Assembly (NCBI GenBank): GCA_001515955.1
Contig: LOES01000044.1
Location: 1 to 45,560, forward strand
Reading direction: 5' to 3'
DNA: 45,560 nucleotides
Source: Clostridia bacterium BRH_c25
GTDB taxonomy: Bacteria > Bacillota_A > Clostridia > Lutisporales > Lutisporaceae
Shown: piece by piece, positions 1 through 9,409 of the stretch
How positions within the stretch are numbered: position 1 is the stretch's first letter
Layout: every line of letters begins with the position of its first letter
Program-made: the position numbers and the translations under genes
The notes under the pieces: model-generated
Databases searched by the model: none
Told to the model about the DNA's origin: nothing
The model's input: the letters and a program-made list of their open reading frames with translations, nothing else

Positions 1-474
1 AGAGAAGGCTTTGAAGCCGGTTATCTTGAAGGCAGAAGGGAAGCTCAGTCTGTGATTGATGAAGCTGCAGAGCTCAGAAAGTTCCTGGACAACAGAAGGG
101 ATGACATTTATGAGGAAGCTGAAGAACAAATGGTGCAGCTGGTTTTGGATATAGCAAAAAAAGTGATATCAGACGAATTGACACAGAATAAAGAAGCAAT
201 TTTATCCTTGGTGAAAAAGGCTCTTCAAAAATGCGCCTTCAAGAAAATGCTTGTCTTAAAAGTCTCTCCTTTGGATTTTGACTTCATTCTGGAGAACAAA
301 GGCAGGATATGCATGATGGTAGAAGGCATATCCGATATAGAAATTGTATCGGAGCTGTCACTTGACCAAGGGAGCTGCATTATAGAAACTCCTTCCGGTG
401 AAATTAATTCCAGCATGGATATACAAATTAAAGAAATAGAGAAAATATTCACTTACATTTTAAGAAATGAGTGA
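1..474 (+). CDS. fliH: Flagellar assembly protein FliH (5'-truncated)
   Basis: The reading frame is open from base 1 to the TGA at 472-474, so the gene starts upstream of the window; 157 C-terminal residues are visible. FliH binds and restrains the export ATPase FliI and delivers it to the export gate. The visible part begins with a glycine-spaced helix (GFEAGYLEGRREA), the GxxxG-type segment typical of FliH, followed by a charged helical region and the FliH/YscL-like C-terminal domain. It ends 6 nt before fliI, the usual neighbour order fliH-fliI-fliJ. An internal ATG at 52 is not the true start. Family assignment rests on the helix pattern plus context. Confidence 0.9.
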   Translation, partial: REGFEAGYLEGRREAQSVIDEAAELRKFLDNRRDDIYEEAEEQMVQLVLDIAKKVISDELTQNKEAILSLVKKALQKCAFKKMLVLKVSPLDFDFILENKGRICMMVEGISDIEIVSELSLDQGSCIIETPSGEINSSMDIQIKEIEKIFTYILRNE

Positions 475-480
475 TTTATT

Positions 481-1791
481 ATGAATATCAATTTAAACAA
501 ATATAAGGATGCTTTATTATCCAATGATCTGATAAAGTATACCGGCAGAGTTTCGCAGGTTGTTGGGCTCACTATTGAGTCCCATGGACCTGCTGTTAAT
601 TTAGGGGAGCTTTGCAATATTTACCCTCTTAAGGGCGGGTTGCCTATAAAAGCAGAGGTTGTGGGCTTTAAGGACAGTATAGTTTGCCTGATGCCCTTGG
701 GCAGTATGAACGGAGTGGGTCCGGGCAGCAGAATCGAAGCAACAGGACAAAGCCTCTCGGTAGGAGTATCAGAGGATATGCTCGGCAGAATATTTGACGG
801 CTTGGGTAATTTGATTGACGGAAAAGGCTGCATTAACAACTGTACTATGTATCCGGTGGAAAATGACCCGCCCAATCCTCTTACACGAAAGAAGATAAGC
901 GAGATACTTTCTATCGGTGTAAAATCAATAGACGGGTTGATTACCATAGGTAAAGGACAGAGAATCGGTATATTTTCAGGCAGCGGTGTTGGAAAAAGTA
1001 CTTTGATGGGAATGATTGCAAGGAATACCAAGGCTGACGTAAATGTTATCGGTCTAATTGGAGAGCGAGGCAGAGAGGTCAGGGAATTCATAGAAAATGA
1101 TCTCCAGGAGGAAGGACTTGCCCGTTCCGTAGTGATCGTGGCGACTTCCGACCAGCCTGCGCTGGTCAGGCTTAAGGCTGCACAGCTGGCTACCTCGGTA
1201 GCTGAGTATTTCAGAGATCAGGGAAAAGATGTTATGCTGCTGATGGATTCTCTTACACGTTTTGCTATGGCACAGAGAGAAATAGGACTTGCAATTGGAG
1301 AGCCGCCGGTTACAAGAGGTTATACCCCCTCAGTATTTGCAGTCATGCCAAGGCTTCTGGAAAGATCGGGAACCTCGGATAAAGGATCAATAACAGGCAT
1401 GTATACAGTACTTGTAGATGGAGATGACATGAATGAACCTGTTACCGACACAGTAAGAGGCATACTTGACGGACATATAGTGTTATCAAGGGATCTGGCC
1501 AACAGAAATCACTATCCCCCTGTTGAAGTACTGTCAAGTGTCAGCAGGGTCATGCCGAATATAATAGATGATGAGCATAAAAGCTATGCAAACGAATTAA
1601 AAAATATATTGTCGGTTTATAAGGATGCGGAAGATCTGATTAACATAGGTGCATATGTAAGAGGCAGCAGCAAAAGCATAGACAGGGCGATAGACAAGAT
1701 AGATGCAATAAACAGCTTCCTCAGGCAGGAGGTTAAAGAAAAAGCTGAAATGGAAGAAGTATTGGAAACCATGAGAAATATAGTATCATAG
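481..1791 (+). CDS. fliI: Flagellum-specific ATPase FliI
   Basis: 436 aa, normal FliI length. This is the cytoplasmic hexameric ATPase of the flagellar type III export apparatus, related to F1 beta. The P-loop GSGVGKST lies at about residues 167-174. The Walker B-like run VMLLMDSLTRFAMAQREIG and the GEPPVTRGYTPSVF segment are conserved in FliI/YscN ATPases. The N-terminal beta-barrel (about 20-90) and C-terminal helical domain are present. The ATG at 481 follows the fliH stop by 6 nt; the ribosome site is weak (GAGTGA), so translation is probably coupled to fliH. Confidence 0.98.
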   Translation: MNINLNKYKDALLSNDLIKYTGRVSQVVGLTIESHGPAVNLGELCNIYPLKGGLPIKAEVVGFKDSIVCLMPLGSMNGVGPGSRIEATGQSLSVGVSEDMLGRIFDGLGNLIDGKGCINNCTMYPVENDPPNPLTRKKISEILSIGVKSIDGLITIGKGQRIGIFSGSGVGKSTLMGMIARNTKADVNVIGLIGERGREVREFIENDLQEEGLARSVVIVATSDQPALVRLKAAQLATSVAEYFRDQGKDVMLLMDSLTRFAMAQREIGLAIGEPPVTRGYTPSVFAVMPRLLERSGTSDKGSITGMYTVLVDGDDMNEPVTDTVRGILDGHIVLSRDLANRNHYPPVEVLSSVSRVMPNIIDDEHKSYANELKNILSVYKDAEDLINIGAYVRGSSKSIDRAIDKIDAINSFLRQEVKEKAEMEEVLETMRNIVS

Positions 1792-1801
1792 GGAGAAGCA
1801 T

Positions 1802-2245
1802 ATGGCTGCATATAGTTTCAAGCTGCAAAAGCTTTTAGATTACAAAACAGGCATGGAAGAAGAGAAAAAGAATGAGCTGGGCATGGCTTCCAAAAGGCTT
1901 GAAGAAGAAAAAAACACACTTCTGCAGCTTAAGCAGAAGCAAAATGAAATGAATATTGCTTTTAAAGAAAAAACTTCTCAAGGAATGGCAGTAAATGAAC
2001 TAAAGTTATTGGCGAATTATATCGATTATTATAAAAGAGGCATAAAGGCTCAGAAAATAAAAATCAAAATGGCTGAAGATTATCTTAGTACCTGTAGAGA
2101 AGAGCTTATAAAAGCAACACAGGAAAAAAAAATGATAGAAAAGCTTAAAGAAATAGACTATAGCGAGTACTTATATGGTGAGCAGAAAAAAGAGGAAAAG
2201 CTGGTTGATGACCTGATTTCCTTTAAAGAAAGCAACAATTCATAG
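1802..2245 (+). CDS. fliJ: Flagellar export chaperone FliJ
   Basis: 147 aa, almost entirely helical and highly charged with long K/E runs, as in FliJ, a small antiparallel coiled coil that sits in the FliI hexamer and helps couple ATP hydrolysis to export. The N-terminus (FKLQKLLDYKTGMEEEKKNELG) matches the family's usual start. It lies 10 nt after fliI with GGGAGAAG as ribosome site. Sequence conservation in FliJ is low, so the call depends on length, coiled coil and position between fliI and fliK. Confidence 0.92.
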   Translation: MAAYSFKLQKLLDYKTGMEEEKKNELGMASKRLEEEKNTLLQLKQKQNEMNIAFKEKTSQGMAVNELKLLANYIDYYKRGIKAQKIKIKMAEDYLSTCREELIKATQEKKMIEKLKEIDYSEYLYGEQKKEEKLVDDLISFKESNNS

Positions 2246-2257
2246 GGGGATATACTT

Positions 2258-2965
2258 ATGACTCAACCACCAAATAACGATGTAAAGCAGGATAATCCAA
2301 AGAAAACCGCCGTGGAAAGTAATACTAAAACTAATTCAAAGCAGGGCAAAAAGAAAGAAAGAAAAGATAGAAAGGGAAATACCCTTTTATTGATAGTGAT
2401 CATACTGATATTAGCATCCATAGTGACTTTTGGTGCAATATTCATGTTCAACTTCGCAGGGCTAAGGTCTGAGACTTCAATGTGGATAACAAAAATACCG
2501 GTTATCGGGAAACTCATGAAGCCGGTGATAGAAAACAAGAGTCCTGAACAGCTTGCTCGCGAAGAAATAGAATTGGCAAAATCTCAAAATGCAATAGAGT
2601 TAGAGGAAATTAATGAAAAGAAGAAAGAACTTGAAATAAGAGAAAAAAAAATAGAAAGTATTGAAAAGGAGCTGGCCGAGAAGGAGCTGCAGATAAATGA
2701 AACTCTTCAAAAGCTGAGTGGAAAGCTCACAAGCGTACAAGAGCAGGTTCAGTATCTGGAGAAAGTTGACAGCGCAAAAGCGATGCAAATAATATTGAGC
2801 ATGGACGACAAAGCCTCAGCAGTACAGATATTGAGGAATATGAAGAAAGAAAAAGCATCTGCGATACTGGCTCTGATGGATCCTCTCCAGGCAGCACAGA
2901 TAATTGAAGATCTATCAATGCAAGAGCCTATAAAGGAAGCATCGGAAGAAACAGCAAATCCATAA
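2258..2965 (+). CDS. ylxF: MotE/YlxF-like flagellar membrane protein with MgtE_N-like C-terminus
   Basis: 235 aa. Residues 1-40 are hydrophilic and lysine-rich. One transmembrane helix spans about 42-66, followed by a long coiled coil (about 100-170). The C-terminal domain (about 171-225) carries the repeated pattern KAMQIILSMDDKASAVQILRNM and ILALMDPLQAAQIIEDL seen in MgtE N-domain-like proteins such as MotE. Its place between fliJ and fliK matches ylxF in Bacillus. MotE in rhizobia is a chaperone of a motility protein; the exact role in Firmicutes is uncertain. Ribosome site is AGGGGGATA before the ATG at 2258. Confidence 0.8.
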   Translation: MTQPPNNDVKQDNPKKTAVESNTKTNSKQGKKKERKDRKGNTLLLIVIILILASIVTFGAIFMFNFAGLRSETSMWITKIPVIGKLMKPVIENKSPEQLAREEIELAKSQNAIELEEINEKKKELEIREKKIESIEKELAEKELQINETLQKLSGKLTSVQEQVQYLEKVDSAKAMQIILSMDDKASAVQILRNMKKEKASAILALMDPLQAAQIIEDLSMQEPIKEASEETANP

Positions 2966-2971
2966 GGTTGC

Positions 2972-2991
2972 AAAGCGGCACAGCCGCTTTT
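2972..2991 (+). other. Intercistronic hairpin between ylxF and fliK
   Basis: A perfect 8-bp stem AAAGCGGC/GCCGCTTT with loop ACA lies just after the ylxF stop and is followed by only one more T before GTAATA. The U-tract is short, so this is more likely a partial attenuator or mRNA-processing/stability hairpin inside the operon than a full terminator. Confidence 0.6.
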
Positions 2992-3027
2992 GTAATATAT
3001 AAGATCCATTGGGAAGGAGGTGAAATA

Positions 3028-4596
3028 GTGGCGTATAATATCGATTTTGCAACTGCGTTCAGAGCAAATACACCTGAGAATAATATTAAGGCAGCAGGCT
3101 TTCCCAACAATTCAGCAACAAAACCCAACAGCTTCAGAGACAGCCTGAAGGAAGCCGTAAGAAGCGGAAGTCAGGATGAGAGTAGGCGGCCGGATAGTAT
3201 TGCTCTAAGAAAAGAAATGATCGGCAGATCTGAAGAAAAGCTTAAAAGCGTGAAAAAGCCTGAGAGAAATGATGAAAAAAATGTTACTTCTGAGGCCGAA
3301 AGTAAAAAGAAGAAGCCTGACAAGATAGTTGCTGCTTTGGAGGAAATACTGTCGAAGCTGGAAGAGCTTGCAAAGCTACAGCAGCTGGGAGATATACCTG
3401 AGGATAAGCAGACTGTATTACTGGAAAACATCAGGGAAGCTTTGGCTGAGCTTACAGCAGCAGCGGACATGAGCATGATGCCTGAGGGTTTGAAGCTTGC
3501 TGGAGCATTGGAAGGCATGCTTGGGGAGCTAAAGAGCAATGGGAGCATGGAAGGTACAGCCTTGGCGGACTTTGCAAAGCAGCTGGAAGCAATGGCTTCA
3601 GAGATATCAGAGAAATATGCAGGAGTCTCAGAGCACAAGGCAAATGAAGCTGCAGAACTGCCTATAGGGCTGGAAACAGGCAAGGTTAATGCAGCAACAG
3701 ACAATCAGGATGTAGAAGGCGTTGAAGGTGTTAGTAAACTCAAAGTGCTGAACTCGGAGAATAAAGATAATCCTGAGGCTGGAAGCAGTACGACTGAGAA
3801 AGCTTCGGAAGGTCAAAATGAAAAAATGAAGACAGAAGCTTCCGTTTCAGAGGAAAAGTTGACAAACAAACAAGTACAGCCTGCAGCAGAAGAGGATATA
3901 AAAGCTGCTCTGGACGGCAAAGTACAAAAAGTAACTGACGAAGCCGGAAAAGGCAAGGAAAGCAGGGGACAGGATGCAGAAGACAATAAAGAAGCTGCTG
4001 AAACTGAAGTGGTCCCCAAAATAGTGAATACAACACAACAAAAACCATTTAATGAAGAAATCACTGTTATCAAGCAAGAGCAAACAATAGCCGACAATGG
4101 GTTGGAAACAGTGCAGAACCAGACTTCACCACCCAAGACGCAAACATTGAACAGGGCAGAAGTAATAAGCCAGATTGTAAAGAAAGCAGAGCTGGTAATT
4201 ACTGATTCACAGCCAGAAATGAGAATGCAGCTGGAACCGGAGAATCTTGGCAAGCTTACGTTGAAAATAGCTGTGGAAAAAGGTTTGATTACAGCAAAAT
4301 TTGTAGCAGAAAGCTATCAAGTTAAACAAATTATTGAATCCAACTTCAATGAGCTAAAGGACATGCTTCAGGAAAAGGGTCTGGGAGTGCAGAATTTCAG
4401 TGTTTCTGTAAGTCAGGACAACGAAGAGTACAACAACAGCAGCACTTTCCAGCAGTGGAAGGAAACAATAAGGCTGAATGGAAAAAGAATGGACAGAGGA
4501 GGCAGCTATGCAGGATACCTGGAGGGCGAAGGGATGACAGCAAGAGCAGTCAATCCATACAGTATACATAGCGGCGAATTTGATCATAAAGCATAG
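3028..4596 (+). CDS. fliK: Flagellar hook-length control protein FliK
   Basis: 522 aa from a GTG at 3028, chosen because AAGGAGGTG lies 8 nt upstream; the open frame extends back to 2968 but that part overlaps the intercistronic hairpin. FliK is a secreted molecular ruler that switches the export gate from hook to filament substrates. The long N-terminal and middle part is low complexity (A, E, K, S rich), as usual for the ruler. The conserved C-terminal Flg_hook domain begins at about residue 398 with [17 protein letters not shown] and continues to the ends of VSVSQ. The gene lies directly before flgD, matching the usual order. Confidence 0.93.
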   Translation: MAYNIDFATAFRANTPENNIKAAGFPNNSATKPNSFRDSLKEAVRSGSQDESRRPDSIALRKEMIGRSEEKLKSVKKPERNDEKNVTSEAESKKKKPDKIVAALEEILSKLEELAKLQQLGDIPEDKQTVLLENIREALAELTAAADMSMMPEGLKLAGALEGMLGELKSNGSMEGTALADFAKQLEAMASEISEKYAGVSEHKANEAAELPIGLETGKVNAATDNQDVEGVEGVSKLKVLNSENKDNPEAGSSTTEKASEGQNEKMKTEASVSEEKLTNKQVQPAAEEDIKAALDGKVQKVTDEAGKGKESRGQDAEDNKEAAETEVVPKIVNTTQQKPFNEEITVIKQEQTIADNGLETVQNQTSPPKTQTLNRAEVISQIVKKAELVITDSQPEMRMQLEPENLGKLTLKIAVEKGLITAKFVAESYQVKQIIESNFNELKDMLQEKGLGVQNFSVSVSQDNEEYNNSSTFQQWKETIRLNGKRMDRGGSYAGYLEGEGMTARAVNPYSIHSGEFDHKA

Positions 4597-4607
4597 GAGG
4601 CGAAAAA

Positions 4608-5264
4608 ATGTCAGTAAACGGTATTAGCGGACAATACACTACATACAGCAAAGATCAGCCAAAGGAATTCAACAGTAATCTTGATAAGGACGCATTTCTG
4701 AGATTGCTTGTTACTCAGTTGAAATACCAGGACCCGCTCCAACCGACACAGGACAACGAATTTATTGGTCAGATGGCACAGTTCAGCGCTCTTGAGCAAG
4801 CTCAGAATACCAACATGTCCATAAGGATGAATTCAGCGAATAATATGGTGAACAAGCTGGTAAAGGCAAACTACAAGCCTGAAGGGTCAACAGAGTCGTA
4901 TGAACTTATAGGACTTGTTGAAAAGGTTTTGATAAAGAATAATGATGTATATCTAACCTTGAATACACTAGGGGAATTGCATGATGTCAAGCTGGATGAT
5001 GTAAATGAGGTTACAGAGCTTGAGAATTCTGTGGAACAGATATACCTTATGAATCAGTCCATGAGGATAACTACAGCCTATAACCTGATAGGCAAGACAA
5101 TAAAGGGCACTTATGAAAAGGAAGAAACAGTGGACGGAGTAAAGAGAATCAAGGACGTAGATATTGAAGGAACAGTTGAGAAGGTCAGGAGGGACGGCAC
5201 TTCAATTTATCTTACCGTTGACGGACACGAAGTATATCTGGAGGATATTACAGAGGTAAAATAG
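4608..5264 (+). CDS. flgD: Flagellar hook assembly scaffold FlgD
   Basis: 218 aa. FlgD forms the hook cap that guides FlgE polymerisation and is later discarded. The hallmark N-terminal motif [19 protein letters not shown] then [13 protein letters not shown] is present at about residues 27-65, followed by a beta-rich C-terminal region. ATG 4608 has the ribosome site AGGAGGCG. It sits between fliK and the flg_new gene. Confidence 0.97.
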   Translation: MSVNGISGQYTTYSKDQPKEFNSNLDKDAFLRLLVTQLKYQDPLQPTQDNEFIGQMAQFSALEQAQNTNMSIRMNSANNMVNKLVKANYKPEGSTESYELIGLVEKVLIKNNDVYLTLNTLGELHDVKLDDVNEVTELENSVEQIYLMNQSMRITTAYNLIGKTIKGTYEKEETVDGVKRIKDVDIEGTVEKVRRDGTSIYLTVDGHEVYLEDITEVK

Positions 5265-5284
5265 ACCCTTAAAGAGGTGAAAAA

Positions 5285-5674
5285 ATGAGCGTCATATACA
5301 ATAACAAGCCCATACTGCCAATAGGCAAACAGGTACCCTCAGCCAAACCGGCAGAAAACAAAAACATCAGCAATAGTACAAGCTTTGACGCTGTTTTCCA
5401 ACAGGAGCTTTCTAAACAATCTGAGGTAAAGTTCTCCAAGCACGCAATGGAAAGATTGCAGACAAGAAATATTACACTTTCCAAGGAAGATTTGAGTAAA
5501 ATAGGAGATGCGGTGAACAAAGCAGCGGAAAAGGGTGTAAAGGAAACGCTGATAATAATGGGCAGCTCGGCCTTCATTGCAAATGTGAAGAGCAAGACTA
5601 TAATAACAGCTGCAACAGAAGACAACTTGAAAAATAACGTATTCACTAACATCGATGGTGCAGTAATAATATAA
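5285..5674 (+). CDS. Flagellar operon protein, flg_new family (TIGR02530)
   Basis: 129 aa small protein without a membrane helix or signal peptide. The central FSKHAMERLQTRNI segment followed by a KIGDAVNKAAEKG helix and the LIIMGSSAFIANVKSKTIITA strands match the conserved flagellar operon protein family found between flgD and flgE in Firmicutes and spirochaetes. Its biochemical role is not established. Ribosome site AGAGGTG precedes the ATG at 5285. The family call is from remembered motif pattern and position. Confidence 0.85.
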   Translation: MSVIYNNKPILPIGKQVPSAKPAENKNISNSTSFDAVFQQELSKQSEVKFSKHAMERLQTRNITLSKEDLSKIGDAVNKAAEKGVKETLIIMGSSAFIANVKSKTIITAATEDNLKNNVFTNIDGAVII

Positions 5675-5754
5675 GCCGGACCTTATTAAGGAGGCTTAAC
5701 CTTTCCGAATGACAGAAGAAAGGTGCACGAAAAACTTGAAGGAGGTCACTAATT

Positions 5755-7122
5755 ATGATGAGATCCATGTTTTCCGGCGTATCAGGGCTCAGAGCACATC
5801 AGCTCAAAATGGATACGATTGGTAACAACATAGCAAATGTAAATACAGTAGGCTATAAATCACAAAGAGTAACATTTCAGGAGGTATTCAACCAGACATT
5901 GAGAGGTGCAGGCTCTCCTCAGGCAGGCAAGGGCGGTACGAATCCACAGCAGGTAGGTCTGGGCATATCCCTTTCCTCTATTGACACCTTCCATATAAGA
6001 GGTGCGGTACAGAGGACGGACAACCTTACGGACCTTGCAGTAAACGGAGACGGCTTCTTCATACTTTCAAACTCCAATGACAACTTGAGCAGGTCCTATA
6101 CAAGAGCAGGGAACTTCTCACTGGATGACGACGGCAACCTGGTAGCTGCAAACGGATACAGGGTCCTCGGCTATATGGTGGATTCGGACACAGGAGTTCT
6201 GAAGAGCCAGCTTGAAGGGCTTAAGATTTCAAAGGCTGAGATGGTAGCTGCAAAAGCAACCACATATGCAACCTTTGAAGGAAACCTTGACAACCAGATA
6301 GCAACTGTTCCCACAAGTGATCCATTAGTTTTTACAGCCGGTGCTGACGATGATGCTGATACACTGGAATTACCACCAGGAACAAAGTATTGGGAGACAA
6401 CTGCTACAGTTTATGATGCTCTGGGAGGGAAACATACCTTGAAATACACCTTCGTAAGAGGTTTGAATGAAGATGGTACAACATCAGGTGCAACTTCTTC
6501 AGAGTGGGGTGTCTTCATAAAAGATCAGGATACAGGTAAATATTACCATGAAGGAGCTACTGCTGATCTGGACTCAATCACTCATGCACTTGTATTCAAG
6601 GCAGATGGTTATTTAGATACAGCCGCTAGTGATGGGAAAATAACTTTGAATGTTCCTGGAAGGAATGGCTCGGCAGCATTCGACGTAGATATAGACTTCA
6701 CAGCACTTACACAGTTTGCCAATGAGTCCAATGCAGCAGTAACAAGCTCAGACGGATACCCCCAGGGTTCCCTTGATACCTTCAGCATCGGGCCTACCGG
6801 CGAAATAAGTGGTATATTTACTAATGGGCAGAGCAAGATTATAGGTCAGGTTGCACTGGCAGCATTCAAGAACCCCGCAGGCCTGGAGAAGACAGCGGAA
6901 AACATGTTCCAGGTAACACCGAACTCAGGAGATCCTATAATAGGGCTTCCGGGTTCCAGCGGATTGGGGTCTCTTAACTCTGGTACACTGGAAATGTCGA
7001 ATGTTGACATATCGAGAGAATTTGCAGAAATGATAACTACCCAGAGAGGCTTCCAGGCAAACTCAAGAATAATAACGACCTCGGATGAGATGCTGCAGGA
7101 GCTGGTTAATCTTAAGAGATAA
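5755..7122 (+). CDS. flgE: Flagellar hook protein FlgE
   Basis: 455 aa. FlgE polymerises into the extracellular hook, the universal joint between rod and filament. The N-terminal rod/hook signature GVSGLRAHQLKMDTIGNNIANVNTVGYKS and the C-terminal SNVDISREFAEMITTQRGFQANSRIITTSDEML are both intact; they form the D0 coiled coil. The middle (about residues 150-340) is the variable surface domain and is Asp/Thr/Ala rich. No signal peptide, as expected for type III export. Ribosome site GAAGGAGGTCA; an in-frame ATG at 5758 is an alternative start. Confidence 0.97.
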   Translation: MMRSMFSGVSGLRAHQLKMDTIGNNIANVNTVGYKSQRVTFQEVFNQTLRGAGSPQAGKGGTNPQQVGLGISLSSIDTFHIRGAVQRTDNLTDLAVNGDGFFILSNSNDNLSRSYTRAGNFSLDDDGNLVAANGYRVLGYMVDSDTGVLKSQLEGLKISKAEMVAAKATTYATFEGNLDNQIATVPTSDPLVFTAGADDDADTLELPPGTKYWETTATVYDALGGKHTLKYTFVRGLNEDGTTSGATSSEWGVFIKDQDTGKYYHEGATADLDSITHALVFKADGYLDTAASDGKITLNVPGRNGSAAFDVDIDFTALTQFANESNAAVTSSDGYPQGSLDTFSIGPTGEISGIFTNGQSKIIGQVALAAFKNPAGLEKTAENMFQVTPNSGDPIIGLPGSSGLGSLNSGTLEMSNVDISREFAEMITTQRGFQANSRIITTSDEMLQELVNLKR

Positions 7123-7136
7123 ATAACCTAACCAAA

Positions 7137-7165
7137 TAATCCCTGGGCAAACAGCCCAGGGATTA
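7137..7165 (+). other. Perfect 12-bp intercistronic hairpin after flgE
   Basis: A 12-bp perfect inverted repeat (TAATCCCTGGGC/GCCCAGGGATTA) with loop AAACA lies 15 nt after the flgE stop. It is followed by A residues rather than a U-tract, so it is not a canonical terminator on either strand. It is better read as an mRNA 3'-end stabiliser or processing site protecting the highly expressed hook message. Confidence 0.75.
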
Positions 7166-7191
7166 AAAAAATCAAAAAAGGAGGTTGGTTT

Positions 7192-7404
7192 ATGATAAAG
7201 GTGTCAAGGCTCAACGGAGTGAGCTATTATCTCAATTGCGAGCTGATTGAAACTATAGAAAACACTCCTGATACTGTAATAACATTAAGAGATGGTAAAA
7301 AATTGTTGGTTTCTGAAAGCTCAGAGCAGATTTTAGAAAAAATTATCGAATATAAAAAGAGGATTTTCGACCTATCATCGCTAATTAATAAGGAGAACTT
7401 CTAA
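7192..7404 (+). CDS. flbD: FlbD/SwrD family flagellar protein
   Basis: 70 aa. The pattern MIKVSRLNGVSYYLNCELIETIENTPDTVITLRDGKKLLV is the FlbD family, called SwrD (YlzI) in Bacillus, where it increases flagellar motor power by acting on the stator. Consistent with that, it directly precedes motA and motB. The family is a small beta-rich cytoplasmic protein. Strong ribosome site AAAGGAGG before the ATG at 7192. Confidence 0.92.
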   Translation: MIKVSRLNGVSYYLNCELIETIENTPDTVITLRDGKKLLVSESSEQILEKIIEYKKRIFDLSSLINKENF

Positions 7405-7420
7405 AGTGAGGTGCGGATAA

Positions 7421-8212
7421 TTGGATTTAGCGTCAGTTTTGGGATTAATAGGCGGAGTTGCAGTATTAATTGTAACAATACTCATAAGCGGTGACCTTGC
7501 GGGTTATGTACATTTACCTTCAATAATTTGTACATTTGGCGGAACGGTATGCATGACTGTCATGGCATTTCCCCTTAAGAAGCTGAAAGAAGGTGCTGCT
7601 TCCTTAAGGCATGTGTTCTTTTACAAGGAAATGGATGCAGAAAATGTAATCAAATCCATAATCGATCTGGCAAATATAGCGAGAAAAGAAGGTCTGCTTG
7701 CTTTGGAGGAAGCAGCTCAGCAGCTTCAAGACGACTTCCTTCAGAAGGGCGTGCTTCTTATTGTTGACGGTACCGACCCGGAGTTGGTCAGGAACATCCT
7801 TGAAACAGAGCTGTCCTTTATTGAGGAAAGGCACAAGAGCAACCAGGGTGTTTATGAGTTTATGGCAGCTACAGGCCCTGGCTTTGGAATGCTTGGAACT
7901 CTTATAGGACTTATAAACATGCTTGCCAACCTGTCAGACCCGTCTACAGTCGGTCCAAATATGGCGGTTGCTATAGTAACTACTTTATACGGTTCAATTA
8001 TTGCAAATGTTTTCTGCAACCCCGTAGTAAACAAACTCAAGCTTAGAAGCTCGCAGGAATCTCTCATGAAGGAAGTAATGCTGGAAGGCATGCTGTCGAT
8101 ACAAGCAGGTGAAAACCCGAGAATAATTGAAGAAAAGCTTAAGGCCTTTATGTCGCCGAAGCTTAGAAATATGCTTGATTCAGCAAAAGAACCTAGAGAG
8201 GGAGAGGAATAG
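7421..8212 (+). CDS. motA: Flagellar motor stator protein MotA
   Basis: 263 aa from a TTG at 7421, placed 9-12 nt after GTGAGGTG; no upstream ATG exists in the gap. MotA is the four-helix inner-membrane stator subunit that contacts FliG. Two N-terminal helices (about 3-50), a large cytoplasmic loop and two C-terminal helices are visible. The conserved ATGPGFGMLGTLIGLI and GPNMAVAIVTTLYGSIIAN segments contain the functionally important prolines and glycines. It is adjacent to motB with a 2-nt gap. Confidence 0.95.
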   Translation: MDLASVLGLIGGVAVLIVTILISGDLAGYVHLPSIICTFGGTVCMTVMAFPLKKLKEGAASLRHVFFYKEMDAENVIKSIIDLANIARKEGLLALEEAAQQLQDDFLQKGVLLIVDGTDPELVRNILETELSFIEERHKSNQGVYEFMAATGPGFGMLGTLIGLINMLANLSDPSTVGPNMAVAIVTTLYGSIIANVFCNPVVNKLKLRSSQESLMKEVMLEGMLSIQAGENPRIIEEKLKAFMSPKLRNMLDSAKEPREGEE

Positions 8213-8214
8213 CT

Positions 8215-8937
8215 ATGGCCAGGAAAAAAAGCGTGGATCAGCCGCCGGCAGGAGCTCCCGCGTGGATGTCTACATACGGGGATATGGTAACCCTTCTATT
8301 ATGCTTTTTTGTATTGCTGTTTTCCTTTGCCACTCTGGATGTGCAGAAATTCGAGGCAATTGCCCAATCGATGAGTGGTTCCCTGGGAGTTCTGGATTCA
8401 GGTATAACCCTGAGCATGGAGCCTCTTGTCAATACATTTCCTGCCGATTCTCCCACAGAAGAGGTGGAGGAGTTTAGGAAGCTTTATGAGGAAATGAGTG
8501 AGTATATAAAGGAAAACAACCTTGAAAACAGTATTACATTGATGCTGGATGAGAGAGGACTGTTGGTCAGATTTATGGATGATGTTCTTTTTGACTCTGG
8601 TAAAGCTGATTTGACTCCAAGAGCCAGAGAGATTATTAATAAGGTTGCTGAGATTATCAGACAGAATGACAAAAACGTCAGAGTTGAAGGCCATACAGAC
8701 AATGTACCAATCAATACCTTCAGATTTCCGTCCAACTGGGAGCTTTCAACTACAAGGGCGGTTAATGTAGTGAAATACTTGATTGAGGAAAACGGTATAG
8801 AGTCTAAACGAATGTCTGCTTCGGGTTACTCGGATCAACACCCGGTTGACGATAATACGACACAGGAAGGCCGACAAAAAAACAGAAGAGTTGACATGGT
8901 AATACTCAGAGAAGAAAAAAACGATACCAATCCATAG
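8215..8937 (+). CDS. motB: Flagellar motor stator protein MotB
   Basis: 240 aa. One N-terminal transmembrane helix contains the ion-carrying aspartate, D23 in TYGDMVTLLLCFFVLLFSF. The C-terminal OmpA-like peptidoglycan-binding domain includes VEGHTDNVPI and ELSTTRAVNVVKYL. MotB anchors the stator to the cell wall and forms the ion channel with MotA. The sequence does not reliably tell protons from sodium. It follows motA with translational coupling (2-nt gap). Confidence 0.96.
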   Translation: MARKKSVDQPPAGAPAWMSTYGDMVTLLLCFFVLLFSFATLDVQKFEAIAQSMSGSLGVLDSGITLSMEPLVNTFPADSPTEEVEEFRKLYEEMSEYIKENNLENSITLMLDERGLLVRFMDDVLFDSGKADLTPRAREIINKVAEIIRQNDKNVRVEGHTDNVPINTFRFPSNWELSTTRAVNVVKYLIEENGIESKRMSASGYSDQHPVDDNTTQEGRQKNRRVDMVILREEKNDTNP

Positions 8938-8965
8938 ATCCATTTTGGTATGGGAGGGAGACGGA

Positions 8966-9391
8966 ATGAAGAAGAATATCATACTTATTGCAGTTATAAT
9001 ACTTTTACTTTTGGTGATTGTTTCAGGTATAATAATATATATGATTTTGAACAATCCAAAGGAAGTAAAGGAAGAGCCTATAAAAATCGACAAAAACCTT
9101 ATGATGGTGACAATAGGAAACTCATTTGTGAATAATGTCAAAGACAGTAAAAAAATCTGTAAATTAACAATGAAGGTTGAAATTGGTAAAGAAGTAGCTG
9201 AATTAGTTGCATACAGGGAATCAGAAATCAGAGACACCATCAATGCGATGATAAGATCAAAGACTGAAGAAGATCTGGCTGGAAAGGAAGGTCAGGAGAA
9301 GCTTCAAAAGGAAATCGTCGCAGCAATACAAAAGATAATAAATTCAAAAGAAATAAGGAACGTATTCTTTGACGAATTCATAGTGCAGTAG
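8966..9391 (+). CDS. fliL: Flagellar basal body-associated protein FliL
   Basis: 141 aa from ATG 8966, preferred over a TTG at 8945 because GGGAGGGAG lies just before it. A single transmembrane helix (about 5-27) follows two lysines, then a periplasm/outside-facing domain with VELVAYRESEIRDTINAMIRSKT-like features of FliL; FliL associates with the stator and supports torque. It sits between motB and fliM as in many Firmicutes. Confidence 0.92.
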   Translation: MKKNIILIAVIILLLLVIVSGIIIYMILNNPKEVKEEPIKIDKNLMMVTIGNSFVNNVKDSKKICKLTMKVEIGKEVAELVAYRESEIRDTINAMIRSKTEEDLAGKEGQEKLQKEIVAAIQKIINSKEIRNVFFDEFIVQ

Positions 9392-9409
9392 AGAAGGAGG
9401 TGGCGTAGT

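Noticed and set aside
2972..2991. Full terminator between ylxF and fliK
   Set aside because: Stem is good but the U-tract is only a few bases and the operon clearly continues; kept only as an intercistronic hairpin.
3171..3704. Long minus-strand open frame across fliK
   Set aside because: It is a Ser/Phe/Ala-rich mirror of the low-complexity fliK coding sequence, without ribosome site or family features.
5709..5825. Tiny reading frame before and overlapping flgE
   Set aside because: The nearest Shine-Dalgarno is 14 nt away, it overlaps the certain flgE start in another frame and encodes nothing recognisable.
6310..6660. Horizontal transfer within flgE because of a different base mix
   Set aside because: This is the surface-exposed variable domain of the hook protein; such composition change is normal and the flanking D0 parts are intact.
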